A DNA stretch of 64,000 bases from Mastacembelus armatus (Eukaryota; Chordata; Actinopteri; Synbranchiformes; Mastacembelidae). Position 1 is the first letter of the stretch, and every line of letters starts with the position of its first letter. Positions 23,375-35,618 of this stretch are shown piece after piece. The translations under genes and the position numbers were made by a program. Where the stretch lies: the NCBI RefSeq assembly GCF_900324485.2, contig NC_046649.1, positions 20,879,165 through 20,943,164 on the forward strand, given 5' to 3'. The notes under the pieces were generated by a model that saw only the letters and a list, made by a program, of their open reading frames with translations, ran no database searches and had not been told where the DNA came from.

Positions 23375-23941
23375 GTAAGTCAAGTGTCTTTTTTCTGACT
23401 TGTCTCCATTTGCACCCTTTATTACACACTAACTCCTTTGTATTTACAGAGAAATGAGCCTGTTCCTAACTTTTTATTTAAAAGCATTTTAATAATGTAG
23501 GAAGACAAAGAAAAGGGGAACAAATATGAGGTCATGGGGTGCACAGCACATCCAAATGAAAATATTTATAATTTGAGTAGTAACCTGGTTAATGGTTATA
23601 TCCTGAAAACAAAGTCTGAGCATCGTATCATATGAATGTTGCTAAAATATGTATCTGATGTATGTCTGAAACATGGATTTGAACTGAACATATAACACAC
23701 ATGCATCAACAGCATTGCAAAGACAGTAAAACATGAAACATGAGTTCACATGAAAAAATATAAAAGAAAAACTTATGGGGATGTTTAGTTAATTATTGGT
23801 ATGAGTTTATTTCTAATGTGTTAGTGTTGATATAGTTATTGAACTCATAATTGATTCATTGATTATGTGTATCCTATATCACATTTTACAAAAACTATAA
23901 CTTTCTTATTGACTTTGGTACGTCCACAGGGAAAGTCAAAG

Positions 23942-24390
23942 TCTGAAGAGAGGATCTGTAGTCTGTGAAGAGAGGATCTGTAGTCTGTGGAGAGAGGATC
24001 TGTGGTCTGTGGAGAGAGGATCTGTAGTCTGTGGAGAGAGGATCTGTAGTCTGTGGAGAGAGGATCTGTAGTCTGTGGAGAGAGAATCTGTAGTCTGTGA
24101 AAAGAGGATCTGTAGTCTGTGAAGAGAGGATCTGTAGTCTGTGAAGAGAGGATCTGTAGTCTGTGAAGGGATGATCTGTAGCCTGTGGAGAGAGGATCTG
24201 TAGTCTGTGAAAAGACATTCTGTAGTCTGTGAAAAGAGGATCTGTAGTCTGTGGAGAGAGGATCTGTAGTCTGTGAAGAGAGGATCTGTAGTCTGTGAAG
24301 AGAGGATCTGTAGTCAGTGGAGAAAGGATCTGTAGTCTGTGGAGAGAGGATCTATAGTCTGTGAAGAGAGGATCTGCAGTCTGTGGAGAG
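23942..24390 (+). repeat. minisatellite array 3 (5' leader of copy 3)
   Basis: About 20 units of the 22-bp repeat. It follows the acceptor-like ACGTCCACAG ending at 23929 and a 12-bp leader GGAAAGTCAAAG, and ends at the ATG of copy 3. Confidence 0.9.
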
Positions 24391-25832
24391 ATGTCCTCCC
24401 AAGTCAGACTGAGGCTGCTGCCAAGTGCCAGATGTTTGTTTGACCAGCCTGTTCAGCTGAAGGTGGAGGGGCTGAGGTCGAGGCAGGTGGTCACCATGAG
24501 AGCCAGATCAACGGACGAGAAAGGAGTGGTGTTCAGCTCCTCAGCCACCTACAGGGCTGATGGGAGCGGAGAGATAGACCTGCTCAGAGACCCCTCACTC
24601 AGTGGGAGCTACGTTGGGGTTGAACCCATGGGTCTGCTGTGGTCGATGAAGGCAGACGCCTTACACAAAAGGTTCCAAAAACCATGTGCACTAAATCCCC
24701 ATGTGGTGAAGTTCTCTCTGCATGAGGAGGACAGGGAGGACAGGATGTTGGCAGAGGTGACCAATGAGAGGCTTCTGATTGGAAACGGGGTCAGCCGGGT
24801 TCCTGTCAAAGGGAGGAATTATCAGGGAGTCCTGTTTACCCCCCCAGGTAAATAATTCTACACTTTTCACCACAGTCTGTACAACATACAGTACTGTAAT
24901 TATCACTGTTTGTAGTAGTTGTATCAGTTTAGTGTCATTGCATCAGAATTTCAAGGATGCACATTATTTAATGAGCTAATATTTCCTATGATTCTCTATA
25001 GACATTTACTGTGTTGTATATGTCTTATGATCCAGGAGAAGGTCCATTTCCTGCAGTGTTGGATCTCTGCACCTTAATGTCTGAGAAAAGAGCCAGTCTG
25101 CTGGCCAACAAAGGCTTTGTGGTTCTGACTGTACCAGTTTACACTGACCACCCTGACAATGTCAAACAGATACATCTGGACCATTTTAATGAAGCAGTGG
25201 ATTTTTTACAGCAACAACCAAAAGTGGGCAGTAAAGGAGTTGGCATAATGGCACGATCAAAGGGAGGTGATATCGCACTTTCACTTGCTGCGTTTGTATC
25301 AGGTGTTAAAGCTGTAGTGTCCATTAATGGCTGCAATGCTGTTGTAAGTGTTCCTCTTTATTATCAGAATCATCAAATCATCTCACCCTTAGGGTCTGAC
25401 ATCACTAAGCTCATTACCACTGAATCAGGAGCTAGCATAATCAAGTATGGTCTTGGAGATCCCCTGGCAGAGGAGAACAAGGACAGCCTGGTCCCCATTG
25501 AACAAGCCAAGGGACGTTTCCTCTTTGTGGCTTCAGAGGACGACCTTAACTGGGACAGCAAGGCTTACATGGACCAGATGGCGGAGAGACTGAAGCGCCA
25601 TGGGAAGGAGAACTTTGAGACTCTGTGTTACCCTGGAGCTGGACACCTGCTAGAGCCACCTTATAGTCCATACTGCGCCTCCAGCTTTCATAGGCTAGTT
25701 CACCATGTAGTCCTGTGGGGGGGTGAAGCCAGGGCCCATGCTGAAGCTGAAGTCCACCTGTGGTCAAAGATCCAGGAGTTCTTCAGAACTCACCTGAGCT
25801 GTGACGCTGCACAAACTAAACCCAAGTTATAG
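24391..25832 (+). CDS. acyl-CoA thioesterase/BAAT-family protein, copy 3 (intact, 417 aa)
   Basis: Exons are 24391-24847 and 25036-25832; the 188-bp intron 1 has CCAG/GTAAAT and TGATCCAG/GAGAAGG borders (phase 1). Exon B/C is fused as in copy 1, so intron 2 is absent. N-terminal thioesterase domain first, then the BAAT_C hydrolase with nucleophile motif MARSKGGDIALS, acid motif SEDDLNWDS and His motif YPGAGHLLEPPY, all present. The C-terminus is PKL (weak PTS1). Copy 1 is the closest intact relative; copy 9 is the disrupted duplicate about 26.2 kb downstream. Substrate (fatty, bile or other acyl-CoA) cannot be told from sequence. Confidence 0.9.
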
Positions 25833-27150
25833 ATTCAAATAAGATAAGAGAAATATAAAAATATAATAGCAAATCACGATAACACGGCTGCTGAGTAATT
25901 ATAGCAGATCATGTTTATGCTTCTTGTTTTGGGTAGAACTTTGAATATTATATAATACATTATATAATTATACAATATAATATTACTTTTAATGTCTTTC
26001 CTTTAAATATTATTTATGTGATTCATTTTAACTTAGTATGGGCTGAATATGTTTAAAAGATGAACATAGTAAGATGCATTTAGCATTTTGCAGAGATCTC
26101 AAACATGGATCTCACTCTTGAAAACAGAAGGACCTGTGTCATTTGGTGTAACAGTGTGATGAACGTTTCAGACAACTATGGAGGTTTACAGCATAGACAA
26201 ATAAAAGAAACCTGTTTCTGTATTAAACAACGTTATGGTGAGAATTTCAAATTCAATGTTGGGATTTGTGTAAATTAACAGAAACACATAAAATCACCAC
26301 CCACATTTCTTTCATTCTATATGGGCCCTGTGGCCCGAGACTTATTTAGCCTGTAGTAGTAAATTGTCCTTCCTCTCATTGAGAAAGATACTGTGTAAGC
26401 TGATATTTTCTATTTGGTCTTTTTTGGTCTTGTATATGGACACATTTCATTCAAGTTGAACTTAAAGATTTTTTAAAAATTTCTTCCAAATTATCTCATC
26501 TTGTCTCATTACCAAGTTTTGCAGTGTACATCATGAGTGCCTGTTACTGAAGCCTCAGCTTATACTCTGTAAATGCTGTAAATGCTGTTTGCAAACTTGA
26601 TTTTCCAACATGTAAACAAATAAATGTAAAAAAAAACAAGCCTCAAGTTGTAGCACAGTGTGGTGCTTAATTTAATTCTTAATGCCATTTTTTAACTAAA
26701 TAAACAATGTTGTTATAACAATTGTTCCAGAAACTAAACTACAATACCCAGTGTTTGGACACGTAGCTGACATTTTATCCAGCAAAACATGACAAACATT
26801 TTCAGTGGTACACTGGGGCTTTGTCTACAATGAAGCATATATACTAAAACTCACCCTAATACTTTTATTTTAATAAGGCTGTTACCCTGTTGCCTAGTTC
26901 TTCCAATTTTGAAAGGTTTCATTTGATGCCTCTGCTTATTTGGCTTGTTAAATATTAGATCCCTGGAAGATAACTTGTTTTACACAGTCTCTACTTTGTG
27001 ATGTCAATTTTTTTTCATTACTTAAATATTAAGTTCAGGTGATTTTGCCACAACAGAAATAAACCTGTCCCCCAGGACGTGGTTGCTGTGGCCTGGTTGT
27101 GATTCATGGAAACAGATTTAAATCCTGCTTAGTAGAGATTATTCTGTTAT
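25833..27150. other. intergenic region after copy 3
   Basis: AT-rich sequence without a gene. Polyadenylation-type signals (for example AATAAA at about 26,201) lie downstream of copy 3. The whole stretch recurs at 52,079-53,390 with few differences as part of the large duplication. Confidence 0.6.
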
Positions 27151-27157
27151 TCACAGT

Positions 27158-27535
27158 AGAGAGTCAGGGGCTAGCGTGGTCAAGTATGCTGTGCACAATC
27201 TCCTGGCAGAGGAGAACAAGGGCAGTCTGGTCCCCACTGAACAAGCCAAGGGATGTTTCCTCTTTATAGCTTCAGAGGACGACCTCAACTGGGACAGCAA
27301 GGCTTACATGGACCAGATGGTGGAGAGACTGAAGCGCCATGGGAAAGAGAACTTTGAGTCTCTGTGTTACCCTGGAGCTGGACACTGGCTGGAGCCACCT
27401 TATGGTCCATTCTGCCCGTCCAGCTTTCATTGGGTTGCAGGCAAACCAGTCCTGTGGGGGGGTCAGTCCAGGGCCCACACAACAGCTGAAGTTCACCTGT
27501 GGAAGAAGATCCAGGAGTTCCAAGAGCTCACCTGA
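27158..27535 (+). pseudogene. thioesterase copy 4, C-terminal fragment
   Basis: Only the last third of the hydrolase domain is present, beginning at the point matching ESGASIIKY. It keeps the acid motif SEDDLNWDS and the His motif GAGHWLEPPY, but has no N-terminal domain, nucleophile Ser or minisatellite. Near the end a 1-bp deletion relative to paralogues (GAGTTCCAAGAG against GAGTTCTTCAGAA) brings an early TGA. The normal frame would have ended KAKL. A duplicate lies at 53,396-53,773. Confidence 0.85.
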
Positions 27536-29652
27536 GCTGTGATGCTACACAGACTAAAGCCAAATTATAGATGCTATTATAGAACATTGCATTTATAACT
27601 CAGGCCTGGCAAATAGTTTTAGTGGCTGTCTTGTAATCTTTTGTAATTTTAAGTCATTTCTGGTATAATATTAAAAAAAATTGTAAATTCTGTTTTTAGT
27701 TATTGATTATAGACAGGCAGGTAGATGGTCAGTCCCAAAGGGAAGTTAGAGTGTTGCAGCAGCACAGTTTGTATAAATAAACACCATAGATAAAGTCTTG
27801 GATTTAGACTTGGGATTTTAACTCAAGTCTTAAATCACACATACAGTGACTTGAGACTTGATTTCAGACTTGTTCTTAAAAGGCTTGGTTTGGGCTCCGG
27901 TTCTGGGACATGCGAACAGTCTTTAATTGACTTTTTTAGGTTGTTCAGCTCATTAACATTAAGGAAATGTATAAGCTGAAAGTCAACTGTAAACAACAGA
28001 CAGATAAGTCAATTTCACAAACTAGACATACATTCTTAGTTCACTTCTTAGATGACACTGAAGACAATATTACAGACCTGGAATGAAATCAGGTAAATAA
28101 AGTCATTTACATGATTTTGTGGCAGGGGGGTGTGTTTTTTTTTTCATATACCACATAGTAATAGCCAGTTTAGTCATCAACCAAACAACTAATCAGTGCT
28201 GATACTGTATATATTAATAGATAATGGAGTGATTATAATACAGTACATGGTTTGCAATAATTAAGATATATCAGTGCAGATTTCTAGGCAGTCTGGACTG
28301 CATGTAGGAGACTAGATTGCTACTCTCAACCATTAGAGACTTGAGACTTGCAAAATAATCACATAAACACTTGTATCTTCTGCCTTAAAGGGGACTGTGC
28401 TATAATGTGCAATTTAAAGAAAATCTGCAAAGTAAGTGCAGTTGTCAAACACATACTGTTGAGTAAATGTGGTGGCATAGAAATATTATGTATATAAAAA
28501 TGCAAATAATCAAATACAATGATTTAAATATATTATTGAGGTGAATATTCTATCATTGATGTTTTGTGTTTCCCTCAGTTGTGTAAAACAAACACAGGTT
28601 AGTGAGCGTCTTCTGCTGGACAAAGTTTGCAGCTGCACTGAGCTTCATCCACAGGAACCAGCAGTGTTTATACCAGGAAAGGTGAATCAGGTCAGTAACA
28701 GCCAGTTTATTCTTGGAGAAGTGCAATAATAGTCTGTGACTGATTGGAACTGAGTGTTTGATTCATGTAGTGACATGTAAACATGTTGATTTGTCCTGCA
28801 TCAGAGTCTTGGGTTGAAAGAGGATCAGATTCGGTGCGTTTACACACTGACCGGGTTTAATACGGGGGACGGGTTGGACATGTCCCCCCACCCAATACTG
28901 GAGACATCTGCATTTGTCCCATCCAAATGTTAAACCACTGAACATTAGAAAGTCTGATTTTTAAAGTGTCACACCGACTAAAAACCCGAGCACAGTGTCG
29001 ATACAGAGTCAGTAAACTTTGGCCGAGATAAATCAGTCAGTCGTGTGGCTCAAATAACAGAAGTCACTAACGTGTTACATGAACTAGCTAGTTGAAGAAT
29101 GGAAGACGATTAAACCAGTAAAGGAGTTTGAAATGACAAGTTTGGTGGTTTGTGACTGAGATTTACCCACAGCAGTTAACGTTACGTTAGCTAACGTTAG
29201 CTCTCCAACGGAGAAGTAACATCACTCTAAGGTTATGCTGTGGCTAAGCTAACTGGCTACTAGCACAACGATGGCTGATTTAAGCTTTTTAAGACGCCCT
29301 GTTTCTAACACTCTGGGTTCACTAACGTCAACTATGGTCAAGCCGTTAAAAAAAAAAACAATCCGGTAACGTCAACGTAAGCTCCGCCTTTTACGTTAAC
29401 GTTTTTACGTTAACGATACCATTAACTTTAGTCTCGTCTCAGTCCTGTGACGTCAGGTCTTTCTCGGTGTTAACGGTTCCCACCGTGACTGATTGATTGA
29501 TAACTATCGTTACTGTATTTGGAAACATAACTGGCACCAAAGTCACCTACACATTAATCATCTCATACATATTCTGGCTTTTCAGTTGTGTTTTCTGTTT
29601 TGTCTTGTAATTATTGTGTTGACACTTAATTTTTTCATATTTACTGTCACAG
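27536..29652. other. intergenic region upstream of copy 5
   Basis: No complete gene. It holds a block (28,606-28,790) shared with 20,471 and 54,845 that ends in a possible donor AATCAG/GTCAGT, perhaps a noncoding exon. A CpG-richer stretch lies at 29,160-29,480. It is repeated almost unchanged at 53,774-55,891. Confidence 0.55.
29160..29480 (+). promoter_or_regulatory. CpG-rich putative promoter with CRE upstream of copy 5
   Basis: CpG density is visibly higher than in the surrounding AT-rich DNA. It contains the full cAMP response element TGACGTCA (29448-29455), several ACGTTAACG motifs and the palindrome ACGTTAGCTAACGT. It ends about 170 bp before the acceptor-like TACTGTCACAG (ends 29652). 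An identical block lies upstream of copy 11 (CRE at 55687-55694). Function is inferred. Confidence 0.4.
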
Positions 29653-29673
29653 TCACGGGACAAACTCTACGTC

Positions 29674-31280
29674 TGTGAAGAGAGGATCTGTAGTCTGTGG
29701 AGAGAGGATCTGTAGTCTGTGGAGAGAGGATCTGTAATCTGTGGAGAGAGGATCTGTAGTCTGTGAAGAGAGGGTCTGTAGTCTGAAAAGAGGATCTGTA
29801 GTCTGTGGAGAGAGGATCTGTAGTCTGTGAAGAGAGGATCTGTAGTCTGTGAAGAGAGGGTCTGTACTCTGTGAAGAGAGGATCTGCAGTCTGTGAAGAG
29901 AGGATCTGCAGTCTGTGGAGAGAGGATCTGTAGTCTGTGAAGAGAGGATCTGTAGTCTGTGAAGAGACGATCAGTAGTCTGTGGAGAGAGGATCTGTAGT
30001 CTGTGGAGAGAGGATCTGTAGTCTGTGAAGAGAGGATCTGTAGTCTGTGAAGAGAGGGTCTGTAGTCTGAAAAGAGGATCTGCAGTCTGTGAAGAGAGGA
30101 TCTGTAGTCTGTGAAGAGAGGGTCTGTAGTCTGAAAAGAGGATCTGCAGTCTGTGAAGAGACGATCTGTAGTCTGTGAAGAGAGGATCTGTAGTCTGTGG
30201 AGAGAGGATCTGTAGTCTGTGAAGAGAGGGTCTGTAGTCTGAAAAGAAGATCTGTGGTCTGTTGAGAGAGGATCTGTAGTCTGTGGAGAGACGATCTGCA
30301 GTCTGTGAAGAGAGGATCTGTAGTCTGTGAAGAGAGGATCTGTAGTCTGTGGAGAGAGGATCTGTAGTTTGAGAGGATCTGTAGTCTGTGAAGAGACGAT
30401 CTGTAGTCTGTGAAGAGAGGATCTGTAGTCTGTGGAGAGAGGATCTGTAGTCTGAGAGGATCTGTAGTCTGTGAAGAGAGGATCTGTAGTCTGTGAAGAG
30501 AGGGTCTGTAGTCTGAAAAGAGGATCTGCAGTCTGTGAAGAGACGGTCTGTAGTCTGTGGAGAGAGGATCTGTAGTCTGTGAAGAGAGGATCTGCAGTCT
30601 GTGAAGAGAGGATCTGTAGTCTGTGAAGAGAGGATCTGTAGTCTGTGGAGAGAGGATCTGTAGTCTGTGAAGAGAGGATCTGTAGTCTGTGGAGAGAGGA
30701 TCTGTAGTCTGTGAAGAGAGGGTCTGTAGTCTGAAAAGAGGATCTGTAGTCTGTGAAGAGAGGGTCTGTAGTCTGAAAAGAGGATCTGCAGTCTGTGAAG
30801 AGAGGATCTGTAGTCTGTGAAGAGAGGATCTGTAGTCTGTGGAGAGAGGATCTGTAGTCTGTGAAGAGAAGGTATGTAGTCTGAAAAGAAGATCTGTGGT
30901 CTGTTGAGAGAGGATCTGTAGTCTGTGGAGAGACGATCTGCAGTCTGTGAAGAGAGGATCTGTAGTCTGTGGAGAGAGGATCTGTAGTCTGTGAAGAGAG
31001 GGTCTGTAGTATGAAAAGAAGATCTGTGGTCTGTGGAGAGAGGATCTGTAGTTTGTGGAGAGACGATCTGTAGTCTGTGAAGAGAGGATCTGTAGTCTGT
31101 GAAGAGAGGGTCTGTAGTCTGAAAAGAGGATCTGCAGTCTGTGAAGAGAGGGTCTGTAGTCTGTGAATAGAGGATCTGTAGTCTTTGAAGAGAGGATCTG
31201 CAGTCTTCGAAGAGAGGATCTGTAGTCTGTGGAGAGAGGATCTGTTGTCTGTGAAGAGAGGATCTGTAGCCTGTGGAGAG
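29674..31280 (+). repeat. minisatellite array 5 (1.6 kb, 5' leader of copy 5)
   Basis: Over 70 units of the 22-bp repeat, with frequent 18-bp short units containing GTCTGAAAAGA. The minus strand is open for 541 codons over it, because the unit has no stop in any antisense frame. It follows TACTGTCACAG (ends 29652) and ends at the ATG of copy 5. Confidence 0.92.
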
Positions 31281-33237
31281 ATGTCCTCCCAAGTCAGACT
31301 GAGGCTGCTGCCAAGTGCCAGATGTTTGTTTGACCAGCCTGTTCAGGTGAAGGTGGAGGGGCTGAGGTCGAGTCAGGTGGTCACCATGAGAGCCAGATCA
31401 ATGGACGAGAAAGGAGTGGTGTTCAGCTCCTCAGCCACCTACAGGGCTGATGGGAGCGGGAAGGTAGACCTGCTCAGAGACCCCTCACTCAGTGGGAGCT
31501 ACGTTGGGGTTGAACCCATGGGTCTGCTGTGGTCGCTGAAGGCAGACGCCTTGCACAAGTACTTTTTCAAGAACAACGCACTACAACCCCATGTGGTGAA
31601 GTTCTCTGTACATGAGGAGGACAGGGAGGACAGGATGTTGGCAGAGGTGACCAATGAGAGGCTTCTGATTGGAAACGGGGTCAGCCGGGTTCCTGTCAAA
31701 GGGAGGAATTTTCAGGGAGTCCTGTTTACCCCCTCAGGTGAATAATTCTGCACTTTCTGTTTTCACTACAATCTAACTACATTTTGTGTAATAATAAGAG
31801 TGATTCTGTATATCAAGAATGCATATTATATAAGATCCAGAATTTCATTTGATCAATAATTGACATTTACTGTGTTGTTTATGTCTTATGATCCAGGAGA
31901 TGGTCCATTTCCTGCAGTGTTGGATCTGTCCACTTTTGCATCTGAGAAAAGAGCCAGTCTGCTGTCCAACAAAGGCTTTGTGGTTCTGGCTGTACCAGTT
32001 TACAGTGACCACCCTGACAATGTCAAACAGACAAATCTGGACCATTTTAAAGAAGCAGTGGATTTTTTACAACAACAACCAAAGGTGAGCTTTGTGAAGT
32101 TAATGATTGTTTTAGAGGACATGTTGACAATTTTTTATTCTGTCTTAAAGCAAAGGTCAGTTGTCACAGATAGGCAACATAAGTTTTTTGGTTTGATGAT
32201 GCAGAAAAAATCAGGAGCAGAGTATGAGCAGTCAACGCAGAGTCCAGGAATCAGGCAAAGTAAACACAGCGAAAGACTCAGTGGTTAGAAAACTACAGCA
32301 GTAATGTTGTGGCTGACTGCTGCCACAGCAGACAGGTGGTAATGAAAGAGATGAGCTACAGGTGAGTCAATGAGCAGAAACTGATCAGGGGAGTGTCGTG
32401 GCATAAAAAAGAGGAACTTTTCTGAAAAAGTGTAAAAACTTGATCGGCGACAGTAGTGGGGAAAAACAGAAACCCAGAGTGGAGTCTGACTAAATGATCT
32501 CTCCCTGATTTGTTTTTCATGTTTACACACTATTACTGAACCTGTCTAACATATTTAAGATTAATTTGGGGTGCTGTGGATTTTGTTCCTGGACTCTGTG
32601 TTGAAACATATTTTATTGCCTCTAACTAGCATGTTTTTCTTCTCAGGTGGGCAGTAAAGGAGTTGGGATAATATCACGGTCAAAGGGAGCTGATATCGCA
32701 CTTTCACTTGCTGCTTTTGTACCAGGTATTGAGGCTGTAGTGTGGATTAATGGCTGCAGCTCCATTGTGGGTGTTCCTGTGTACTATAAGAACCGCCAGA
32801 TTCTCTCAACATTACCGTTTGACTTCAACAAGGTAATTCGCACTGAATCAGGAGCTAGCATAATCAGATATGGTCTTGAAGATGCCGTGACAGAGAAGAA
32901 CAAGGGCAGTCTGGTCCCCATTGAACAAGCCAAGGGACACTTCCTCTTTATAGCTTCTGGGGACGACCTCAACTGTGACAGCAAGGCTTACATGGACGAG
33001 ATGGCGGAGAGACTGAAACACCATGGGAAGGAGAACTTTGAGACTGTGTGTTACCCTGAAGCTGGTCATTTATTGGAGCCACCATATGGTCCATACTGCC
33101 CCTCCGCTTTACATGGGCTCATTCGCTTCCCGGTCCTGTGGGGGGGTGAACCCAGAGCCCATGCTGCAGCTGAAGTCCACATGTGGAAGAAGATGCAGGA
33201 CTTCCTCAGAACTCACTTGAAATGTGATGCTGCATAG
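31281..33237 (+). CDS. acyl-CoA thioesterase/BAAT-family protein, copy 5 (411 aa)
   Basis: Three exons: 31281-31737, 31897-32084 and 32647-33237, in phases 1 and 0. This is the ancestral-looking structure with intron 2 (562 bp). Exon A is the variant with KYFFKNNALQPHVV. The nucleophile region reads ISRSKGADIALS, with Ala where others have Gly after SKG. The acid motif is SGDDLNCDS and the His motif PEAGHLLEPPY. It stops at TAG (33235-33237), six codons earlier than other copies. The same frame beyond the stop reads NKARL then TAG, so a PTS1-like ARL is hidden behind the stop. Copy 11 is a near-identical duplicate. Confidence 0.88.
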
Positions 33238-35022
33238 AATAAAGCCAGGTTATAGATGTAGCTATAGCGATACAAACAACACATTGATAAAATCACTGCA
33301 TTTATTAAGTGGAAATCACAATCTAATCCACAATTCTGAAAATTTGCTCTATTTAATTATTGATCATAGAACAGTTACACTTGTAGCACAGTATCAATGA
33401 TTAGTCCATGTCTTTTTGTGTAAACTGTACCAAAAACCTCTAGAAATAATGTGTTAACTTATGACCTCCTTCTAATAACAGTCTGGTAAACCTAACCTAT
33501 AGTACATCCATAGATTAGGCAAGAGGGTAGAGTTATGCAACACACTGTATGTTCTGTTGTATCACACTGGAACTTGTACCCAGAACCTCCTGACTGTTCA
33601 ATAGCCCACAGTGTAAATGAACTGCTAAAAGATCATCTTCATGCTTGATGTTCCAAATTTGGAACATTAAACAAATATACTGCTATAAACTAATTCAGTG
33701 TTTCTCATGTGTGAAATTTGTTAAGCACAGTTATGATGATTTAAGTCATTTTAAGTGAACAAAGGAAATGTTTTCAGACGTTTGTCTGTATCATAATAGG
33801 AACATCATTAGTTGAATTTGTCTCTTGAAATTCAGTCTGAGCCCTGTTTATCAATAACTTTAGCAAAAGGTTCCTGATCAGGAACATATGACTGGGGGAA
33901 CTTCTGCTCATGAAGCTTTTAAATAAACCCTGTCAGGCTGTCAGTTTCTAAGCCATGTCTGAGTTTAACTTTCTTAAATGTTTGTTAATGAGGCAATGTC
34001 GATCATAAAATACATCTTAGGACAGAAAACACGTTTAGTCGACCAATCAGCAGTCAGAAAGAAGAACGGTGAGGCGTAAATGTGCCTGAGCGACCAATCA
34101 CTGAGCCTGTTTGTTTGTCCACATAGACCCTTTTTATTTTTTATTATTTGACTTATAACTTCGGGCTTTATAGTTTAACTTCATAACTACTGCAGGCAAT
34201 CAATATCAATTCACCCGATTGCACTACAAAGTTGACACAAACTTTTAAGTAGAAACTGGGCCTGTAGCCTGTCATTTTTTTTTCCATGGCTCAGTGCACA
34301 GATTTACCAGTTTCTCTCTTAATCCAGATTGTATTCACATAAAGGCTCATTTAGGAGATTACCCAAGTGTCACATTTATCAAATAATGTACCATTTGATT
34401 TGTAATGCAAAAATGTTTTTATGTTGTTGTTTCCTAGTGAATCAATAAACTAACCATTCTGTGACATCCCATAAAAGTGGTGTTAATATATATATTTAGA
34501 ATCAAATTTATTGCCAACTGGATTTATTTATCATATTAGGCTATATCTAAAATATATATTTATAAAAATAAAATATATATATTATACACAGAAAAGAATT
34601 ATGTTGTGTTTTTCCAAGATTTTAAAATTGGGTGCAAGTGTAACCACTATCTTGTCTTCCTTAATTAAAAACAAAAAGCTTATTACTGCACATTTGCATA
34701 TGTTAATATGGACAGGTGTGACCAGTACCAGTCTGTACACAGACGTTTGGAAATATATGTGTTACATCCATTGAACTAAGTTTTTAAATCAATACATATT
34801 AAGAAATATTGAAAAATAACGCAAAATTTGTGAGATCTCTTCATACAATGGAGTCTGTACAAGCACCTGTATGGTCAAGTAGAGTATGAGCTTAGGATTG
34901 TATTGATATACATTTGGCTTGTTAATTTTTCATTTGTAATGATAGCATTGTCACTATGTTATCTGCTTGTGCTTGTCTATGCAGAACATTCACCTAACCT
35001 GTTGACTTTGCTATGTCCACAG
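33238..35022. other. intergenic region between copies 5 and 6
   Basis: AT-rich with no coding content I can recognise. Two CCAAT boxes in the same orientation (GACCAATCAG and GACCAATCAC) lie at about 34,040-34,110 in a slightly CpG-richer patch, possibly the promoter of copy 6. The region recurs at 59,945-61,729 with no net indel over its main part. Confidence 0.55.
34030..34120 (+). promoter_or_regulatory. paired CCAAT boxes upstream of copy 6
   Basis: Two CGACCAATCA sequences about 60 bp apart in the same orientation fit NF-Y-type CCAAT promoter elements. They lie about 900 bp before the acceptor-like CTATGTCCACAG (ends 35022) of copy 6. An identical pair lies near 60,740-60,820 upstream of copy 12. 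Confidence 0.35.
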
Positions 35023-35035
35023 GACAAACTCTAAA

Positions 35036-35618
35036 TCTGTGAAGAGAGGATGACAGAGACGATCTTTAGTCTGTGGAGAGAGGATCTGTGGTCTGTGGAG
35101 AGAGGATCTGTAGTTTATGGAGAGAGGATCTGTAGTCTGTGAAGAGAGGATCTGTAGTCTGTGAAGAGAGGATCTTTAGTCTGTAGAGAGACGATCTTTA
35201 GTCTGTGGAGAGAGGATCTGTGGTCTGTGAAGAGAGGATCTGTAGTTTATGGAGAGAGGATCTGTAGTCTGTGAAGAGAGGATCTGTAGTCTGTGAAGAG
35301 AGGATCTGTAGTCTGAAAAGAGGATCTGTAGGCTGAAAAGAGGATCTGTAATCTGTGAAGAGAGGAGCTGTAGTCTGAAAAGAGGATCTGTAGTCTGTGA
35401 AGAGAGGAGCTGTAGTCTGAAAAGAGGATCTGTAGTCTGTGAAGAGAGGATCTGTAGTCTGAAAAGAGGATCTGTAGTCTGTGAAGAGAGGGTCTGTAGT
35501 CTGAAAAGAGGATCGGTAGTCTGTGAAGAGAGGATCTGTAGTCTCTGGAGAGAGGATCTGTAGTCTGTGGAGAGAGGATCTGTAGTCTGTGGAGAGAGGA
35601 TCTGTTGTCTGTGGAGAG
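35036..35618 (+). repeat. minisatellite array 6 (5' leader of copy 6), mosaic
   Basis: About 27 units. The left half carries GATCTTTAGTCTGTAGAGAG and AGTTTATGGAGAG variants shared with array 12. The right half carries the order GAGGAGCTGTAGTCTGAAAAG shared with array 7. It follows CTATGTCCACAG/GACAAACTCT and ends at the ATG of copy 6. Confidence 0.9.

Noticed and set aside
29271-29370. 32-codon ATG frame (MADLSFLRRPV) with good Kozak context
   Set aside because: Its duplicate near 55,510 has one extra A in the A run, which shifts the frame near the end. No family resemblance, so probably chance.
31185-31280. Upstream in-frame extension of copy 5 through the minisatellite
   Set aside because: The frame stays open for 32 codons before the usual ATG but starts at TTG, and consensus units contain a TAG in the third phase. 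The first ATG at MSSQ fits the family N-terminus.
29667-31292. 541-codon minus-strand ORF as a repeat-protein gene
   Set aside because: It is fully explained by the minisatellite having no stop in any antisense frame. It begins at TTG, has no unique domain, and overlaps a sense-strand gene leader.
34511-34774. 87-codon frame between copies 5 and 6
   Set aside because: Low-complexity AT-rich sequence with no domain; it is repeated at 61,218 only because the block is duplicated.
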